The notes below the pieces were generated by a model. It worked only from the letters and a program-made list of their open reading frames with translations. It did not search any database and was not told the DNA's origin. 64,000 nt of DNA from an uncultured Verrucomicrobiota bacterium (GTDB lineage Bacteria > Verrucomicrobiota > Kiritimatiellia > CAIQIC01 > Lenti-01). Below, one piece after another: positions 8,535 through 19,401 of the stretch. The stretch spans positions 1 through 64,000 of the forward strand of contig CALKWZ010000022.1 in NCBI GenBank assembly GCA_938003985.1. Direction: 5' to 3'. The stretch's first letter is position 1; each line of letters starts with the position of its first letter. Position numbers and translations under genes: made by a program.

Positions 8535-9718
8535 ATGAAGTCGGCATTCTGGAACAAGTTGATCGAGCGTCTGGACAAGCTCGATCCCGGCAGCGTCCAG
8601 GCCCAATTCCTCCGGTTGGCCGGGGAGCGGGGGCTGCTGGAAACGATTTTCCACGCGCTGCGCGAAGGCATCCTGGTCCTGGACGCGGAAGGGCGGATCG
8701 TCTACGCGAACCGCGGGGCCGGCAAGCTCCTGGGCATGGACGAGGCGGCGGCGGTGGGCCAGCCGATGAAGCGCTACGTGCGCGACATCGAGTGGGAACG
8801 GCTGCTGCGGCAGGACGAACGGGAATGGACCCGCCTGGCCAGCCGCGAAATCGAAATCGCCTATCCGGAACACCGCTTCCTGGCGCTCTATCTGGCGCCG
8901 CTGGAGAATCCGGCCGACGGCCGCACCGGCGCGGTGATGATCTTGCGCGACGTGACGCAGGACCGGGGCCGCGCGGAAGAGGTCGTCGAATCCGAGCGCC
9001 TGAACGCCATCCTGATGCTGGCGGCGGGCGTCGCCCACGAAATCGGCAACCCGCTCAACTCGCTGGGCATCCATCTGCAATTGATGGAGCGGGAACTGCG
9101 GAACCTGCCGGAAGCGGGGACGGAGCCGCTGCAGGAACTGCTCGACGTCGCCCGGGGGGAGATCCGGCGCCTGGAGCAGATCCTGGCGCAGTTCCTGAAG
9201 GCGATCCGGCCGAGCCAGCCGAATTGCGCGCCGCACGCGCTGCCGGACCTCGTCGCGCAGACGCTGGAAACGCTGGCGGCGGAGATCCGCGACCGCAAGA
9301 TCGTGGTGGCGGTGGAAGCGGCGGACGACCTGCCGCCGGCCTGGGTGGATGCCGGCCAGGTGCGGCAGGCGTTCTTCAACGTGATCCGCAACGCGCTGCA
9401 GGCCATGACCGGCGGCGGCGTGCTGCGCATTTCCTTCGCGGCGTCGGAGCGGCTCGTCGGCGCGACGTTCCAGGACACGGGCCCCGGCATTCCCTCCGGC
9501 AAGATGGGCGATCTGTTCGAGCCCTTCCGCACGACGAAGGCGGAGGGCCACGGCATGGGGCTGATGATCGTGCAGCGCATCGTGCGCGACCACGGCGGGA
9601 CCGTCCAGGTGGACAACCTGCCGACCGGCGCGCGGATCCAGCTGAACTTCCGGCGCGACGACCAGCGCATCCGGCTCTTGGCCGCGCCGCCGGCCGCGCC
9701 CGCGGAGGAACCGGCCCC

Positions 9719-9722
<4 letters not shown>
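8535..9722 (+). CDS. PAS-containing sensor histidine kinase (NtrB-like)
   Basis: 395 residues. There is a PAS domain around 40-140 (ILVLDAEGRIVYANRGAGKLL). The HisKA dimerisation helix carries the phospho-acceptor His in AHEIGNPLNSL near residue 178. The HATPase_c domain shows an N box (NVIRNALQAM), G1 box (DTGPGIP) and G2 box (GHGMGLMIVQRIV). No transmembrane segment is visible, so the kinase is cytosolic like NtrB. The ATG at 8535 was chosen; an upstream in-frame ATG at 8448 would add an unlikely Arg-rich leader. The stop overlaps the response regulator start by 4 nt (GTGA), so the two form a translationally coupled two-component pair. The stimulus is not evident. Confidence 0.93.
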
Positions 9723-11089
<1,367 letters not shown>

Positions 11090-11102
11090 AAGGGCGGACG
11101 CC

Positions 11103-12851
11103 ATGGCGCTAGCATTCGAATCCAGCATGCAGAACCTGGTCTACCAGATGGACCAGGGCTCGGGGCGGAAGGTCATCCACGCGGCGCTCTTCGCGCTGTT
11201 CGCGTTCGCGATGGCCGCGCTCTACACCTTCACGAACTTCCAGGGCCTGCGCGATGCCCGCGCGATGGAGGAAGCCCAGCTGGCGCGCAACTTCGCGCAG
11301 CGCGGCCAACTCGTCACGCAATGCGTGCGCCCGTTCGCGCTCGGGCGGCTGGCCGCGCGGTCGCCGGACGGCGCCGTCTCGGCGCTGGACCAGCCGGATC
11401 TGCTGCATCCGCCGCTCTGGCCGGCGATTCTCGCCGGAACCTTTCGCCTGGTCGGCATGCCGCAACCCGGCACGCCGACGACGGCCTACGTGAACGGCAT
11501 GGACTATCTGCCGGTGGCGACGAGCCATTTCTTCACGGCCTTGGCGGCGATCCTGGTCTGGCTGCTCGGGTGCAAGCTGTTCGACCATCGCGTGGGGGTG
11601 CTGGCCGCCAGCTCGTTCCTGCTCAGCGATCTGGCCTGGCGCTGGAGCCTGCTCGGGTCGGATCTGGCCGCGGCGACTTTTTTCGCCCTCGCGGCGGTCT
11701 ATGCGGGCGTCTGGGCGGCGGAACTGCCGGCGGGCGCGGGCGCGGGGGCGACGGCGGAGCAGGGGCGCGTCGCGCGCTGGCTGGTGCCGCTGGTGCTGGC
11801 GGCCCTGTTGACTTCGGCGGCGTTCCTGACGCGCTATGCGACCGGCGTGGTCGCGTGGACGGTGGTGTTCCTGCATCTCGGCGCTTCGCGGCGCCGGCGG
11901 CCTTGGGCGAAGGCCGCGCTGTTCGCCGGGCTGGCCGCGCTGCCGGCGATTCCCTGGATCGCGCGCAACGTCGCCTTGTGCGGGCAGCCGTTCGGGCTGG
12001 TCCTGTACCAGGCGCTGGCCGGTTCCCATCTGTTTCCCGGCGACGCGCTGGCCCGCTCGCTGGCACCCGAGCTGCCGGACGCCGGGACCGCGTTCTATGC
12101 GCTGCAAATCAAGGCGGTCGCGAATCTGCGGGCGTTTTTCGCGGAAGGCTTCGGATTCGCGAGCGGCGGCTTCGTGCTGGCCTTGTTCGGGGCGATGTAC
12201 CTGCATCGGTTCGTGCGCCATGCCAGCCGCACCTTGCGCTGGTGCCTGCTGCCCGCGGGACTGATCGCGATCCTCAACGCCGCCGCGTTCGGCGAGGAAA
12301 GCCTGCGCGCGCTGGCCGTCTTCTGGCCGCTGCTTTTGCCGTATGGCTGGGCGTTCTTCCTCGTGCTGCTCGACCGGCTGCAATTCGAGATGCGGGCGTT
12401 CGCTTCCGCGGCGATCACGGCCCTGCTGCTGCTCACGGCCTTGCCGCTGCTGGTCCACGTGCTGCCGCCGCGCACCGGGCTGCCGTATCCGCCGTATTTC
12501 CACAACTACATCGGCTGGGTGACGTCGATGCTCGAGCCCGAGGAGTGCCTGACGACGGACATTCCCTGGGCGACGGCCTGGTATGGCGGCCGGACGTCGA
12601 TCCAGTTGCCGCGGGACATCGACGGGTTCTACAAGATCGCGGAAAAGCACCAGCGGATATCGCTGGCCTATTTCACGACCGTCACGCGCGACAAACCGTG
12701 GGTGCGGGGGTTGTCCGATCCCACCGCGCCGGAATACACGTGGTACCAAGTCTTTGCCCAAGGAAAGGTTCCGGGAAATTTCCCGCTGACCCACGGGCGG
12801 TTCCTGGCAGGCAGCGACCAGCTCATCCTGGCCGACCGGCAGCGGTGGTGA
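11103..12851 (+). CDS. Polytopic membrane glycosyltransferase-like protein (GT-C/ArnT-like)
   Basis: 582 residues with roughly ten or more membrane spans and a C-terminal globular part of ~130 residues. The first span is at about 27-45 (AALFALFAFAMAALYTF). The loop after it carries acidic and aromatic residues and ends in a HPPLWPAILAG segment, which is typical of dolichyl-phosphate-mannose mannosyltransferase/ArnT-type GT-C enzymes. Such enzymes move sugars from polyprenyl-phosphate donors to lipids or proteins at the periplasmic face. It begins 13 nt after the response regulator and could be its operon mate. Substrate unknown. The GT-C assignment is from architecture, not from a diagnostic motif. 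Confidence 0.7.
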   Translation: MALAFESSMQNLVYQMDQGSGRKVIHAALFALFAFAMAALYTFTNFQGLRDARAMEEAQLARNFAQRGQLVTQCVRPFALGRLAARSPDGAVSALDQPDLLHPPLWPAILAGTFRLVGMPQPGTPTTAYVNGMDYLPVATSHFFTALAAILVWLLGCKLFDHRVGVLAASSFLLSDLAWRWSLLGSDLAAATFFALAAVYAGVWAAELPAGAGAGATAEQGRVARWLVPLVLAALLTSAAFLTRYATGVVAWTVVFLHLGASRRRRPWAKAALFAGLAALPAIPWIARNVALCGQPFGLVLYQALAGSHLFPGDALARSLAPELPDAGTAFYALQIKAVANLRAFFAEGFGFASGGFVLALFGAMYLHRFVRHASRTLRWCLLPAGLIAILNAAAFGEESLRALAVFWPLLLPYGWAFFLVLLDRLQFEMRAFASAAITALLLLTALPLLVHVLPPRTGLPYPPYFHNYIGWVTSMLEPEECLTTDIPWATAWYGGRTSIQLPRDIDGFYKIAEKHQRISLAYFTTVTRDKPWVRGLSDPTAPEYTWYQVFAQGKVPGNFPLTHGRFLAGSDQLILADRQRW

Positions 12852-12944
12852 TTTCTTCGCCCCGTCCGTCCGGCCGGCGCTCCGCGACCTGAGAACGGCC
12901 GAAAAAACGCTCCACTTCCGCGGGGCGAACGGGGCGCGATTTCC

Positions 12945-12974
12945 TTGCGGCACCCCGGTCTTCTGGTGTACTGT
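12945..12974 (+). promoter_or_regulatory. Possible promoter of the subtilase gene
   Basis: TTGCGG (12945-12950) and TACTGT (12969-12974) are separated by 18 nt. The leader then carries AGGAG at 12987-12991, well placed for the ATG at 12999. The 147-nt gap upstream also contains a short inverted repeat (TTCGCCCCG near 12849 with CGGGGCGAA near 12921), possibly the terminator of the preceding gene. Confidence 0.35.
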
Positions 12975-12998
12975 CTACCACAATACAGGAGTACCTCC

Positions 12999-15900
12999 AT
13001 GAAGCTGTTCCCCCGCGTTGCCTTGTTGGGTCTTATCGTGCTCGGATGCGCCGTTCTGGCCCCGGCGCAATCCATTCACCTGAACGCCGGCGCCATCGCC
13101 ACCGGCCGCGCCGCGAAGAAAACGCCGACGCGCGCCCTCGCGGCGAACTTCGCCGGCAACCGGCTGCAGCTGGTGCAGTTCGCCGGTCCGATCCAGCCGG
13201 AATGGGTGGAACAGTTGAAAGCGGGCGGCTTCCAGATCGTGGACTACGTGCCCGAAAACGCCTACCTCGTCTACGGCGGTTCGGCCGCCGCGCGCGCGCT
13301 CCAGGCGCGCGCCAAGCACGTGAAATGGTCCGGCGCCTATCTGGCGAGCGACAAGATCCATCCGCGCGCCAGGCCCGAGGCCGCCGCGGAGCGCCGCGCG
13401 CTCGTGGGCGAGGACGACTTGTTCGCCGTCCAGCTCGTGCAGGATGAAACGGCCAACGCGGAAACGGTGGCGCTGCTGCAGGGCCTGGCCAAGGAACCGC
13501 TCCAGCGCAACCAGGCGTTCCGCCACTACCGCAACCTCGTCGTCCGCATGGATCCGGCGGAAGTCGCCGCCGTCGCCGAACGGCCCGACGTGATTTCCAT
13601 CGCCCCCTACGTCCTGCCGAAGAAGTTCGACGAGCGCCAGGGCATGATCGTGGCCGGGCAGCTGGCGGGCAGCGGCCCCTCCGGCCCGGGCTACCTGGCC
13701 TGGCTGACCGGGAAAGGCTTCACCCAGCAGCAGTTCAACGAATCCGGCCTCGTGGTGGACGTCTGCGACTCGGGCCTGGACAACGGCTCGACCAACGCCA
13801 ACCATTTCGGCCTGTATACGGCCGGCAACACCGCGCTGGCCAGCCGCGTGGTCTATGCGCGCCTCGAAGGCACCGCCAACAGCGGCAGCACCATCCAGGG
13901 TTGCGACGGCCACGGCACGCTCAACGGCCACATCATCGGCGGCTACAACGACAGCAACGCCGGCTTCCCGCACCAGGACTCGGGCGGCTACCGCTACGGT
14001 CTCGGCATCGCGCCGTTCGTGCGGCTGGGTTCGTCGGTCATTTTCGACCCCGGCAACTTCACCAGCCCGAACTACAGCGACATGATTTCGCGCGCGTACC
14101 GCGACGGGGCGCGGATCAGTTCCGACAGCTGGGGCGCGGACACCTACGGCGGCTACGACGTCGACGCGCAGGAGTACGACGCGCTGGTGCGCGACGCCCA
14201 GCCCTCCGGCGCGGCGGTGCCCGCCGCGGGCAACCAGGGCATGACGATCGTGTTCGCCGCCGGCAACGCCGGGTCCGGCGCCGGCACCGTCGGCTCGCCC
14301 GGCACGGCCAAGAACGTCATCACCGTCGGCGCGGCCGAAAACGTCCATTCCCACGCGATCACCAACGGCGGCAACAGCGCCACGGGCGCCGACGGCTGCG
14401 ACACGCCCGATGCCGAAGCCAACAGCGCCAACGACGTCGCCAGCTTCTCGAGCCGCGGGCCGTGCAGCGACGGCCGCCGCAAGCCCGAAATCCTCGCGCC
14501 CGGCACGCACGTGACCGGCGGCGTGGCGCAGCAGGTCAAGGCGATGGCCGGCAACGGCAACGACCTGGCGTGTTTCGACGGCACGGGCGTTTGCGCGCTG
14601 CCCGGCGGCGGCACGGCCGGCAGCACCAACAACTTCTTCCCGCTGGGCCAGCAGTGGTACAGCACCTCGTCGGGCACCAGCCATTCGACGCCGGCGGTGG
14701 CCGGCGGCGCCGCGCTGGTCTACCAGTATTTCCTCAACCAGGCCTGGGGCGCGCCCAGTCCGGCCATGGTCAAGGCCTACCTGATGAATGCCGCCCGCTA
14801 CATGACGGGCGTGGATGCCGGCGACGACCTGTGGTCCAACGACCAGGGCATGGGCATGATGAACCTCGATTTCGCCTTCGACGGCACGGCCCGCATCCTG
14901 CGCGACCAGGTGCCCGCCGACGTCTTCACCGCCAGCGGCCAGTCCCGCGCCATCAGCGGCCTCGTCGTGGACGCCGGCAAGCCGGTGCGCGTGAGCCTGT
15001 CGTGGACGGACGCCCCGGGTTCGACCACGGGCAATTCCTACAACAACAACCTCAACCTGACCGTGGTGGCCGGCGGCAAGACCTATCTGGGCAACGTGTT
15101 CAACGGCGCGGTCTCCACCAACGGCGGCGTCGCCGACGCCAAGAACAATTCCGAAAGCGTGTTCCTGCCGGCCGGCACGACCGGCGCGGTGACGGTGGTC
15201 GTCACGGCCGCCAACATCGTTTCCGACGGCGTGCCCAACGCCGAACCGGCGCTGGACCAGGACTACGCGCTGGTGATCTACAACCTCGACGAAGTCGAAA
15301 TGCCCGTGGTGATGGGCGAGGGCCGCGCGCTGGTCGCCGAAAGCTGCGGCGTGGTCGGCAACGGCGCCATCGATCCCGACGAAACCGTCACGGTCGATTT
15401 CGTCCTGCGCAACGCGGGTTCGGCCGACACCACCAACGTCGTGGCGACCTTGCTGGCGACCGGCGGCGTGACCGCCCCGGACGGCCCGCACGCCTACGGC
15501 GCCCTGCTGGCCGGCGGCGCGTCCGCCACCCAGTCCTTCACCTTCGCGGCCACCGGCGAATGCGGCGGCACGCTGACCGCGACCCTGGCGCTGGAAGACA
15601 ACGGCCTCGACCTCGGCGTCGTCACGTTCGACTTCCGCCTCGGCGGCACGACCGACACGGCCAAGGGCGCGACGAACGCCGCGGCCATCACGATCGTCGA
15701 CAACGCCTCGGGTTCGCCGTATCCCAGCACGATCACCCTCGCGGACCTGCCGGGCACCATCAGCAAGGTCACGGCCACCCTGCGCGGCTTTGCCCACGGC
15801 TGGCCCGCCGACGTGGACGTGCTGCTGGTCAGCCCCGACGGCGCGGCGGTCTCGCTGATGAGCGAACTGGGCGGCGGCACGAGCGTCAGCGGCGCCAACC

Positions 15901-18900
15901 TGACGTTCGACGACGATGCCGCTTCCGTCGTCGGCACGCCGATCGTCTCGGGCACCTATCGGCCGTCCGGCTCGGCCTACGACATGAACGCTCCGGCCCC
16001 GGCGGGCCCCTACGGCTCGGCCATGGCCGATTTCAACGGCGGCAATCCCAACGGCCAATGGCAACTCTACGTGCTGGATGCCCAGGCCGAGGATGCCGGC
16101 AGCATCGCCCAGGGCTGGTCGCTCACGGTCACGTCCGCCGAACCGCTGTGCTGCGGCAGCAACAAGCCGCCCGTGTTCGGCTATCTGCCCAACCAGAGCG
16201 TCGTGGAAAGCAACCTGCTGTCCTTCGCGGTCGTCGCGACCGATCCCTACGACGGCGATCCGATCGCGCTGACGGCCAGCAACCTGCCGGCCGGCGCGAC
16301 GTTCCCCGTCACCAACGGCCTCGGCACCTTCATCTGGGAAAACCCCGAACCGACCGGCACCTACTTCGTCGGCTTCTATGCCGAGGACAAGGACGGCGCC
16401 GTCGAAAAGCAGATCAGCGTCACCGTGCTGCCGACTCCGTTCGTGGACACCAACTGCCACGTGATCATTTCCGAGTACGTGGAAGGCTCCAGCAACAACA
16501 AGGCGCTGGAAATCTACAACCCGACGGCGGAAGCCGTCGATCTGGGCGCCGACAACTACGTCGTCCTGCTCTCGATGAACGGCGGGACGTCGAAGATCGC
16601 GATCAACCTGACCGGTTCGATCCCGTCGCAGGACGTGTTCGTGCTGGCCAACAGTTCCGCGGCGGCCGGCATCTTGGGCGCGGCGGACATGACCAGCGCC
16701 ACGCTGACCTTCAACGGCGACGACGCCATCGTCCTGTACAAGGGCGGGACGAACGGAATCGTCGTCGACAGCATTGGCCAAGTGGGCGTGGATCCCGGCA
16801 CGGAGTGGGGCACGGGTCTGACGTCCACCTCCGACAACACCCTGCGGCGCAAGGCCGCGATCAAGGTCGGCGACCTGGTCCTGAACGACGCTTTCGACCC
16901 GGCGACCGAGTGGGATGGGTATGCCGTCGATACCTTCACCGGCCTCGGCACCCATGCGAGCGACTGCTCCGGCCCCGGCCTGCCGACCCCGCCGCTCCTG
17001 AACCCCGTCGGCAACCAGAACGTCGCCCCCGGCAGCAACCTTCAGTTCAACGTGGTGGCCACGCCGACCGATGCCGACGCCGTGACCCTGACGGCCAGCA
17101 ACCTGCCGGCCGGCGCGACCTTCGACGCCACCAACGAGCTGGGCTCCTTCGTCTGGGAAGCCGCCGGCCCCACCGGCGTCTACAGCGTGACGTTCTACGC
17201 CACCGACAAGGACGGCACCGACGAGGAAACCATCTCCGTCACCGTCAGCGAATCCGCCCCCGTGGACACCAACTGCGCCGTGATCTTCTCGGAATACGTC
17301 GAAGGCTCCGGCAACAACAAGGCCGTCGAAATCTTCAACCCGACGGCGTCGGCCATCGATCTGGCCGCGGGCAGTTACTTGGTGCAACTCTATGGCAACG
17401 GGAACGCCACCCCCACGGCGACCATCAACCTGACGGGCACGCTGGCTTCCCAGGATGCCTTCGTGCTGGTGAACAGCGCGGCCGGCGCCACGTTGTTGGC
17501 CATGGCCGACCAGACCAGCGGCAGCTTGAGCTTCAACGGCGACGACGCCCTCGTGCTGCGCAGCGGCGGCGCGAGCGGCACGGTGTTGGATAGCATCGGA
17601 CAAGTGGGTTTTGATCCAGGGAACGCCTGGACCAATGCGGGCGTTTCCATGTTGGACCAGACCCTGCGCCGCAAGGCCAGCGTTAAAACAGGCGACATCA
17701 ACCCGAGCGACGTTTTCGATCCTTCCGTCGAGTGGACAGCCTATGCCATCGACACCTTCGACGGCGTGGGCTCGCACACGAACGACTGCTCCGGCCCGGC
17801 CTTGCCGACGCCGCCGATCCTGAACCCCGTCGGCAACCAGTCGGTGACGGTGGGTGAAAACCTCCAGTTCCAGGTCGTGGCGACGCCGACGGATGGCGAC
17901 GCGGTGACGCTGACGGCCAGCAACCTGCCGGCGGGCGCCACCTTCAACGCCACGAACGAAACCGGCACCTTCCAGTGGCTGGCCGCTTCGCCGACGGGCG
18001 TCTACGGCGTGACGTTCTACGCCACGGACAAGGACGGCGCGGACGAGGAGACCATCTCCGTCACCGTCGGCGAAGCCAGCACCGAACTGCTGGCCCCCGT
18101 CATCCAGGCGGCCAGCCTGGTGGATGCGAACCAGTTCAACGCCAACTGGCTGGCCTCGGCCAACGCCACGGGCTATCTCCTCGACGTCGGCACGAACGCC
18201 ACCTTCACGGGCGGCGGCGGCGGAAGCGAGCCGGGAACCAACTGCTACCATGACGGCAATCTGGGCGCAGGCACGGGCGGCACGTGGACGGAAACCGGCC
18301 TGACCCAAGGTTCGGGATACGTGATTTCCCAGCTGGGAGATTCGCTGACCACGCCCGCGATGGACTTCACCGCCAGCACCGCCGAAACCTTGAACTTCAA
18401 GGCGCGCACCTATGGCGGCGTCAATGCGGCCAACAACACCATCACCGTATCGGTTTCAACCGACAACGGAAGCAACTGGACGGTTCTGGGAACGCGGGTG
18501 CCGTTGAGTACGACCCTGACGGCGATGACGCCCTTCGACCTCAGTTCCTACGATGGCGCGCAAGTGAAGGTGAAACTCGAGACGCTGGGCGCCACGGCCA
18601 CGGTGGGCGCCGGACTCGACGACGTCCTCATCACCAACCTGACCGGAGCGGCTTCGGCATGGTACGTCCCCGGTTACGAAAACCGCGACGTCGCCAACGT
18701 GACCACCTTTGCCGTCACGGGCCTCACGGAAGGCGTGACCTACTACTACCGGGCCCAGGCCTACAACGTCTCGTCCAACAGCCCGTACTCGGCCGTGACC
18801 AGCGTGGTGACGGCCGCGGCGGGGGGCGGCACGCCGCCCGTGTTGAACGCGATCGGCGGCCAGGAAACGTTCGTCGGCTACGACCTGCAGTTCCAGGTGT

Positions 18901-19322
18901 CCGCCGTGCCGACGGACGCGGACGCGGTCACGCTGACGGCCAGCAACCTGCCGGTGGGCGCCACGTTCAACGCGACGAACGAAAACGGCACGTTCCTCTG
19001 GACCGCCGCCGCGCCGACGGGCGAATACAGCGTGGTCTTCTACGCCGCCGACAAGGACGGCAGCGACGGCGAGGCCGTGGGCATCTACGTCTACCCGCTG
19101 CCGCAGTTCCAGACCTTCGCGGTCAGCAACGGCGCGCCGGCTTCGGCCACGTTCCGGTCGGTGCTGGGCCAGACCTACCGGCTGGAATACAGCCTCGACC
19201 TGCAGGCGGACCCCGTCGCGTGGTCGGAAGCCGACACCGAAATCGGCGACGGCAACGACCTCACGCTCTCCGACACGAACGCCGTGGACGTGAAGCGGTA
19301 CTACCGCATCGTGGCGCCGTAA
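12999..19322 (+). CDS. Very large secreted subtilase (S8) with P-domain, lamin-tail and Ig-like modules
   Basis: 2107 residues with a signal peptide (cleavage near residue 23, APAQS). The catalytic triad of the S8 fold is visible: Asp257 (DVCDSGLD), His305 (DGHGTLNGH) and Ser561 (SGTSHSTPAVAGG), with oxyanion Asn423 (AAGNAGSG). Then come a CARDB-like spacer, a proprotein-convertase P-domain (about 890-1045), four cadherin/putative-Ig modules (about 1055, 1330, 1607 and 1945) and two lamin-tail domains (about 1150-1325 and 1423-1600). After that an FN3-like domain is split by a jelly-roll insert (about 1694-1940), and a C-terminal module ends in KRYYRIVAP. This suggests a cell-surface or released protease acting on large polymers. 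AGGAG precedes the ATG by 7 nt. The gene stands alone and ends at a strong terminator. Confidence 0.93.
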   Translation: MKLFPRVALLGLIVLGCAVLAPAQSIHLNAGAIATGRAAKKTPTRALAANFAGNRLQLVQFAGPIQPEWVEQLKAGGFQIVDYVPENAYLVYGGSAAARALQARAKHVKWSGAYLASDKIHPRARPEAAAERRALVGEDDLFAVQLVQDETANAETVALLQGLAKEPLQRNQAFRHYRNLVVRMDPAEVAAVAERPDVISIAPYVLPKKFDERQGMIVAGQLAGSGPSGPGYLAWLTGKGFTQQQFNESGLVVDVCDSGLDNGSTNANHFGLYTAGNTALASRVVYARLEGTANSGSTIQGCDGHGTLNGHIIGGYNDSNAGFPHQDSGGYRYGLGIAPFVRLGSSVIFDPGNFTSPNYSDMISRAYRDGARISSDSWGADTYGGYDVDAQEYDALVRDAQPSGAAVPAAGNQGMTIVFAAGNAGSGAGTVGSPGTAKNVITVGAAENVHSHAITNGGNSATGADGCDTPDAEANSANDVASFSSRGPCSDGRRKPEILAPGTHVTGGVAQQVKAMAGNGNDLACFDGTGVCALPGGGTAGSTNNFFPLGQQWYSTSSGTSHSTPAVAGGAALVYQYFLNQAWGAPSPAMVKAYLMNAARYMTGVDAGDDLWSNDQGMGMMNLDFAFDGTARILRDQVPADVFTASGQSRAISGLVVDAGKPVRVSLSWTDAPGSTTGNSYNNNLNLTVVAGGKTYLGNVFNGAVSTNGGVADAKNNSESVFLPAGTTGAVTVVVTAANIVSDGVPNAEPALDQDYALVIYNLDEVEMPVVMGEGRALVAESCGVVGNGAIDPDETVTVDFVLRNAGSADTTNVVATLLATGGVTAPDGPHAYGALLAGGASATQSFTFAATGECGGTLTATLALEDNGLDLGVVTFDFRLGGTTDTAKGATNAAAITIVDNASGSPYPSTITLADLPGTISKVTATLRGFAHGWPADVDVLLVSPDGAAVSLMSELGGGTSVSGANLTFDDDAASVVGTPIVSGTYRPSGSAYDMNAPAPAGPYGSAMADFNGGNPNGQWQLYVLDAQAEDAGSIAQGWSLTVTSAEPLCCGSNKPPVFGYLPNQSVVESNLLSFAVVATDPYDGDPIALTASNLPAGATFPVTNGLGTFIWENPEPTGTYFVGFYAEDKDGAVEKQISVTVLPTPFVDTNCHVIISEYVEGSSNNKALEIYNPTAEAVDLGADNYVVLLSMNGGTSKIAINLTGSIPSQDVFVLANSSAAAGILGAADMTSATLTFNGDDAIVLYKGGTNGIVVDSIGQVGVDPGTEWGTGLTSTSDNTLRRKAAIKVGDLVLNDAFDPATEWDGYAVDTFTGLGTHASDCSGPGLPTPPLLNPVGNQNVAPGSNLQFNVVATPTDADAVTLTASNLPAGATFDATNELGSFVWEAAGPTGVYSVTFYATDKDGTDEETISVTVSESAPVDTNCAVIFSEYVEGSGNNKAVEIFNPTASAIDLAAGSYLVQLYGNGNATPTATINLTGTLASQDAFVLVNSAAGATLLAMADQTSGSLSFNGDDALVLRSGGASGTVLDSIGQVGFDPGNAWTNAGVSMLDQTLRRKASVKTGDINPSDVFDPSVEWTAYAIDTFDGVGSHTNDCSGPALPTPPILNPVGNQSVTVGENLQFQVVATPTDGDAVTLTASNLPAGATFNATNETGTFQWLAASPTGVYGVTFYATDKDGADEETISVTVGEASTELLAPVIQAASLVDANQFNANWLASANATGYLLDVGTNATFTGGGGGSEPGTNCYHDGNLGAGTGGTWTETGLTQGSGYVISQLGDSLTTPAMDFTASTAETLNFKARTYGGVNAANNTITVSVSTDNGSNWTVLGTRVPLSTTLTAMTPFDLSSYDGAQVKVKLETLGATATVGAGLDDVLITNLTGAASAWYVPGYENRDVANVTTFAVTGLTEGVTYYYRAQAYNVSSNSPYSAVTSVVTAAAGGGTPPVLNAIGGQETFVGYDLQFQVSAVPTDADAVTLTASNLPVGATFNATNENGTFLWTAAAPTGEYSVVFYAADKDGSDGEAVGIYVYPLPQFQTFAVSNGAPASATFRSVLGQTYRLEYSLDLQADPVAWSEADTEIGDGNDLTLSDTNAVDVKRYYRIVAP
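16162..19100 (+). repeat. Internal module repeats of the subtilase gene
   Basis: Four ~270-nt Ig-like modules share near-identical stretches such as GACGGCCAGCAACCTGCCGG at about 16271, 17090, 17912 and 18934. Two lamin-tail modules (about 16443-16975 and 17263-17808) share ISEYVEGSSNNKALEIYNPT-type sequence. The order is Ig, LTD, Ig, LTD, Ig, FN3/jelly-roll, Ig, which indicates duplication of an Ig+LTD unit. Confidence 0.85.
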
Positions 19323-19342
19323 GCGCGCTGCCCGCGGCTCCG

Positions 19343-19378
19343 CGCCGCGCCCCCCCGGGGGCGCGGCGCTTTTTGTTG
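19343..19378 (+). terminator. Rho-independent terminator after the subtilase gene
   Basis: A near-perfect GC hairpin is followed by a T-tract. The left arm 19343-19355 (GCGCCGCGCCCCC) pairs with 19357-19369 and is followed by TTTTTGTT. It begins 20 nt after the stop codon. Confidence 0.9.
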
Positions 19379-19401
19379 CCCGGCAAGAAGACTGCGCGCA
19401 A

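Noticed and set aside
6538..8547. A 669-residue MiaB fusion to an N-terminal basic domain
   Set aside because: The extension is the antiparallel-frame shadow of the histone-like gene and lacks protein character; the MiaB domain begins at about 7854.
12852..12944. A small RNA or hidden gene in the gap before the subtilase
   Set aside because: No open frame with coding character and no convincing promoter-terminator pair is present; only a short inverted repeat is seen.
13046..18308. Very long alternative frames within the subtilase gene on both strands
   Set aside because: These are GC-rich shadow frames with Arg/Gly/Ala bias; the real gene has catalytic motifs, a signal peptide and a ribosome binding site.
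16162..19100. A CRISPR-like repeat array
   Set aside because: The repeats are in-frame protein modules of about 270 nt and more, not short palindromic repeats with unique spacers.
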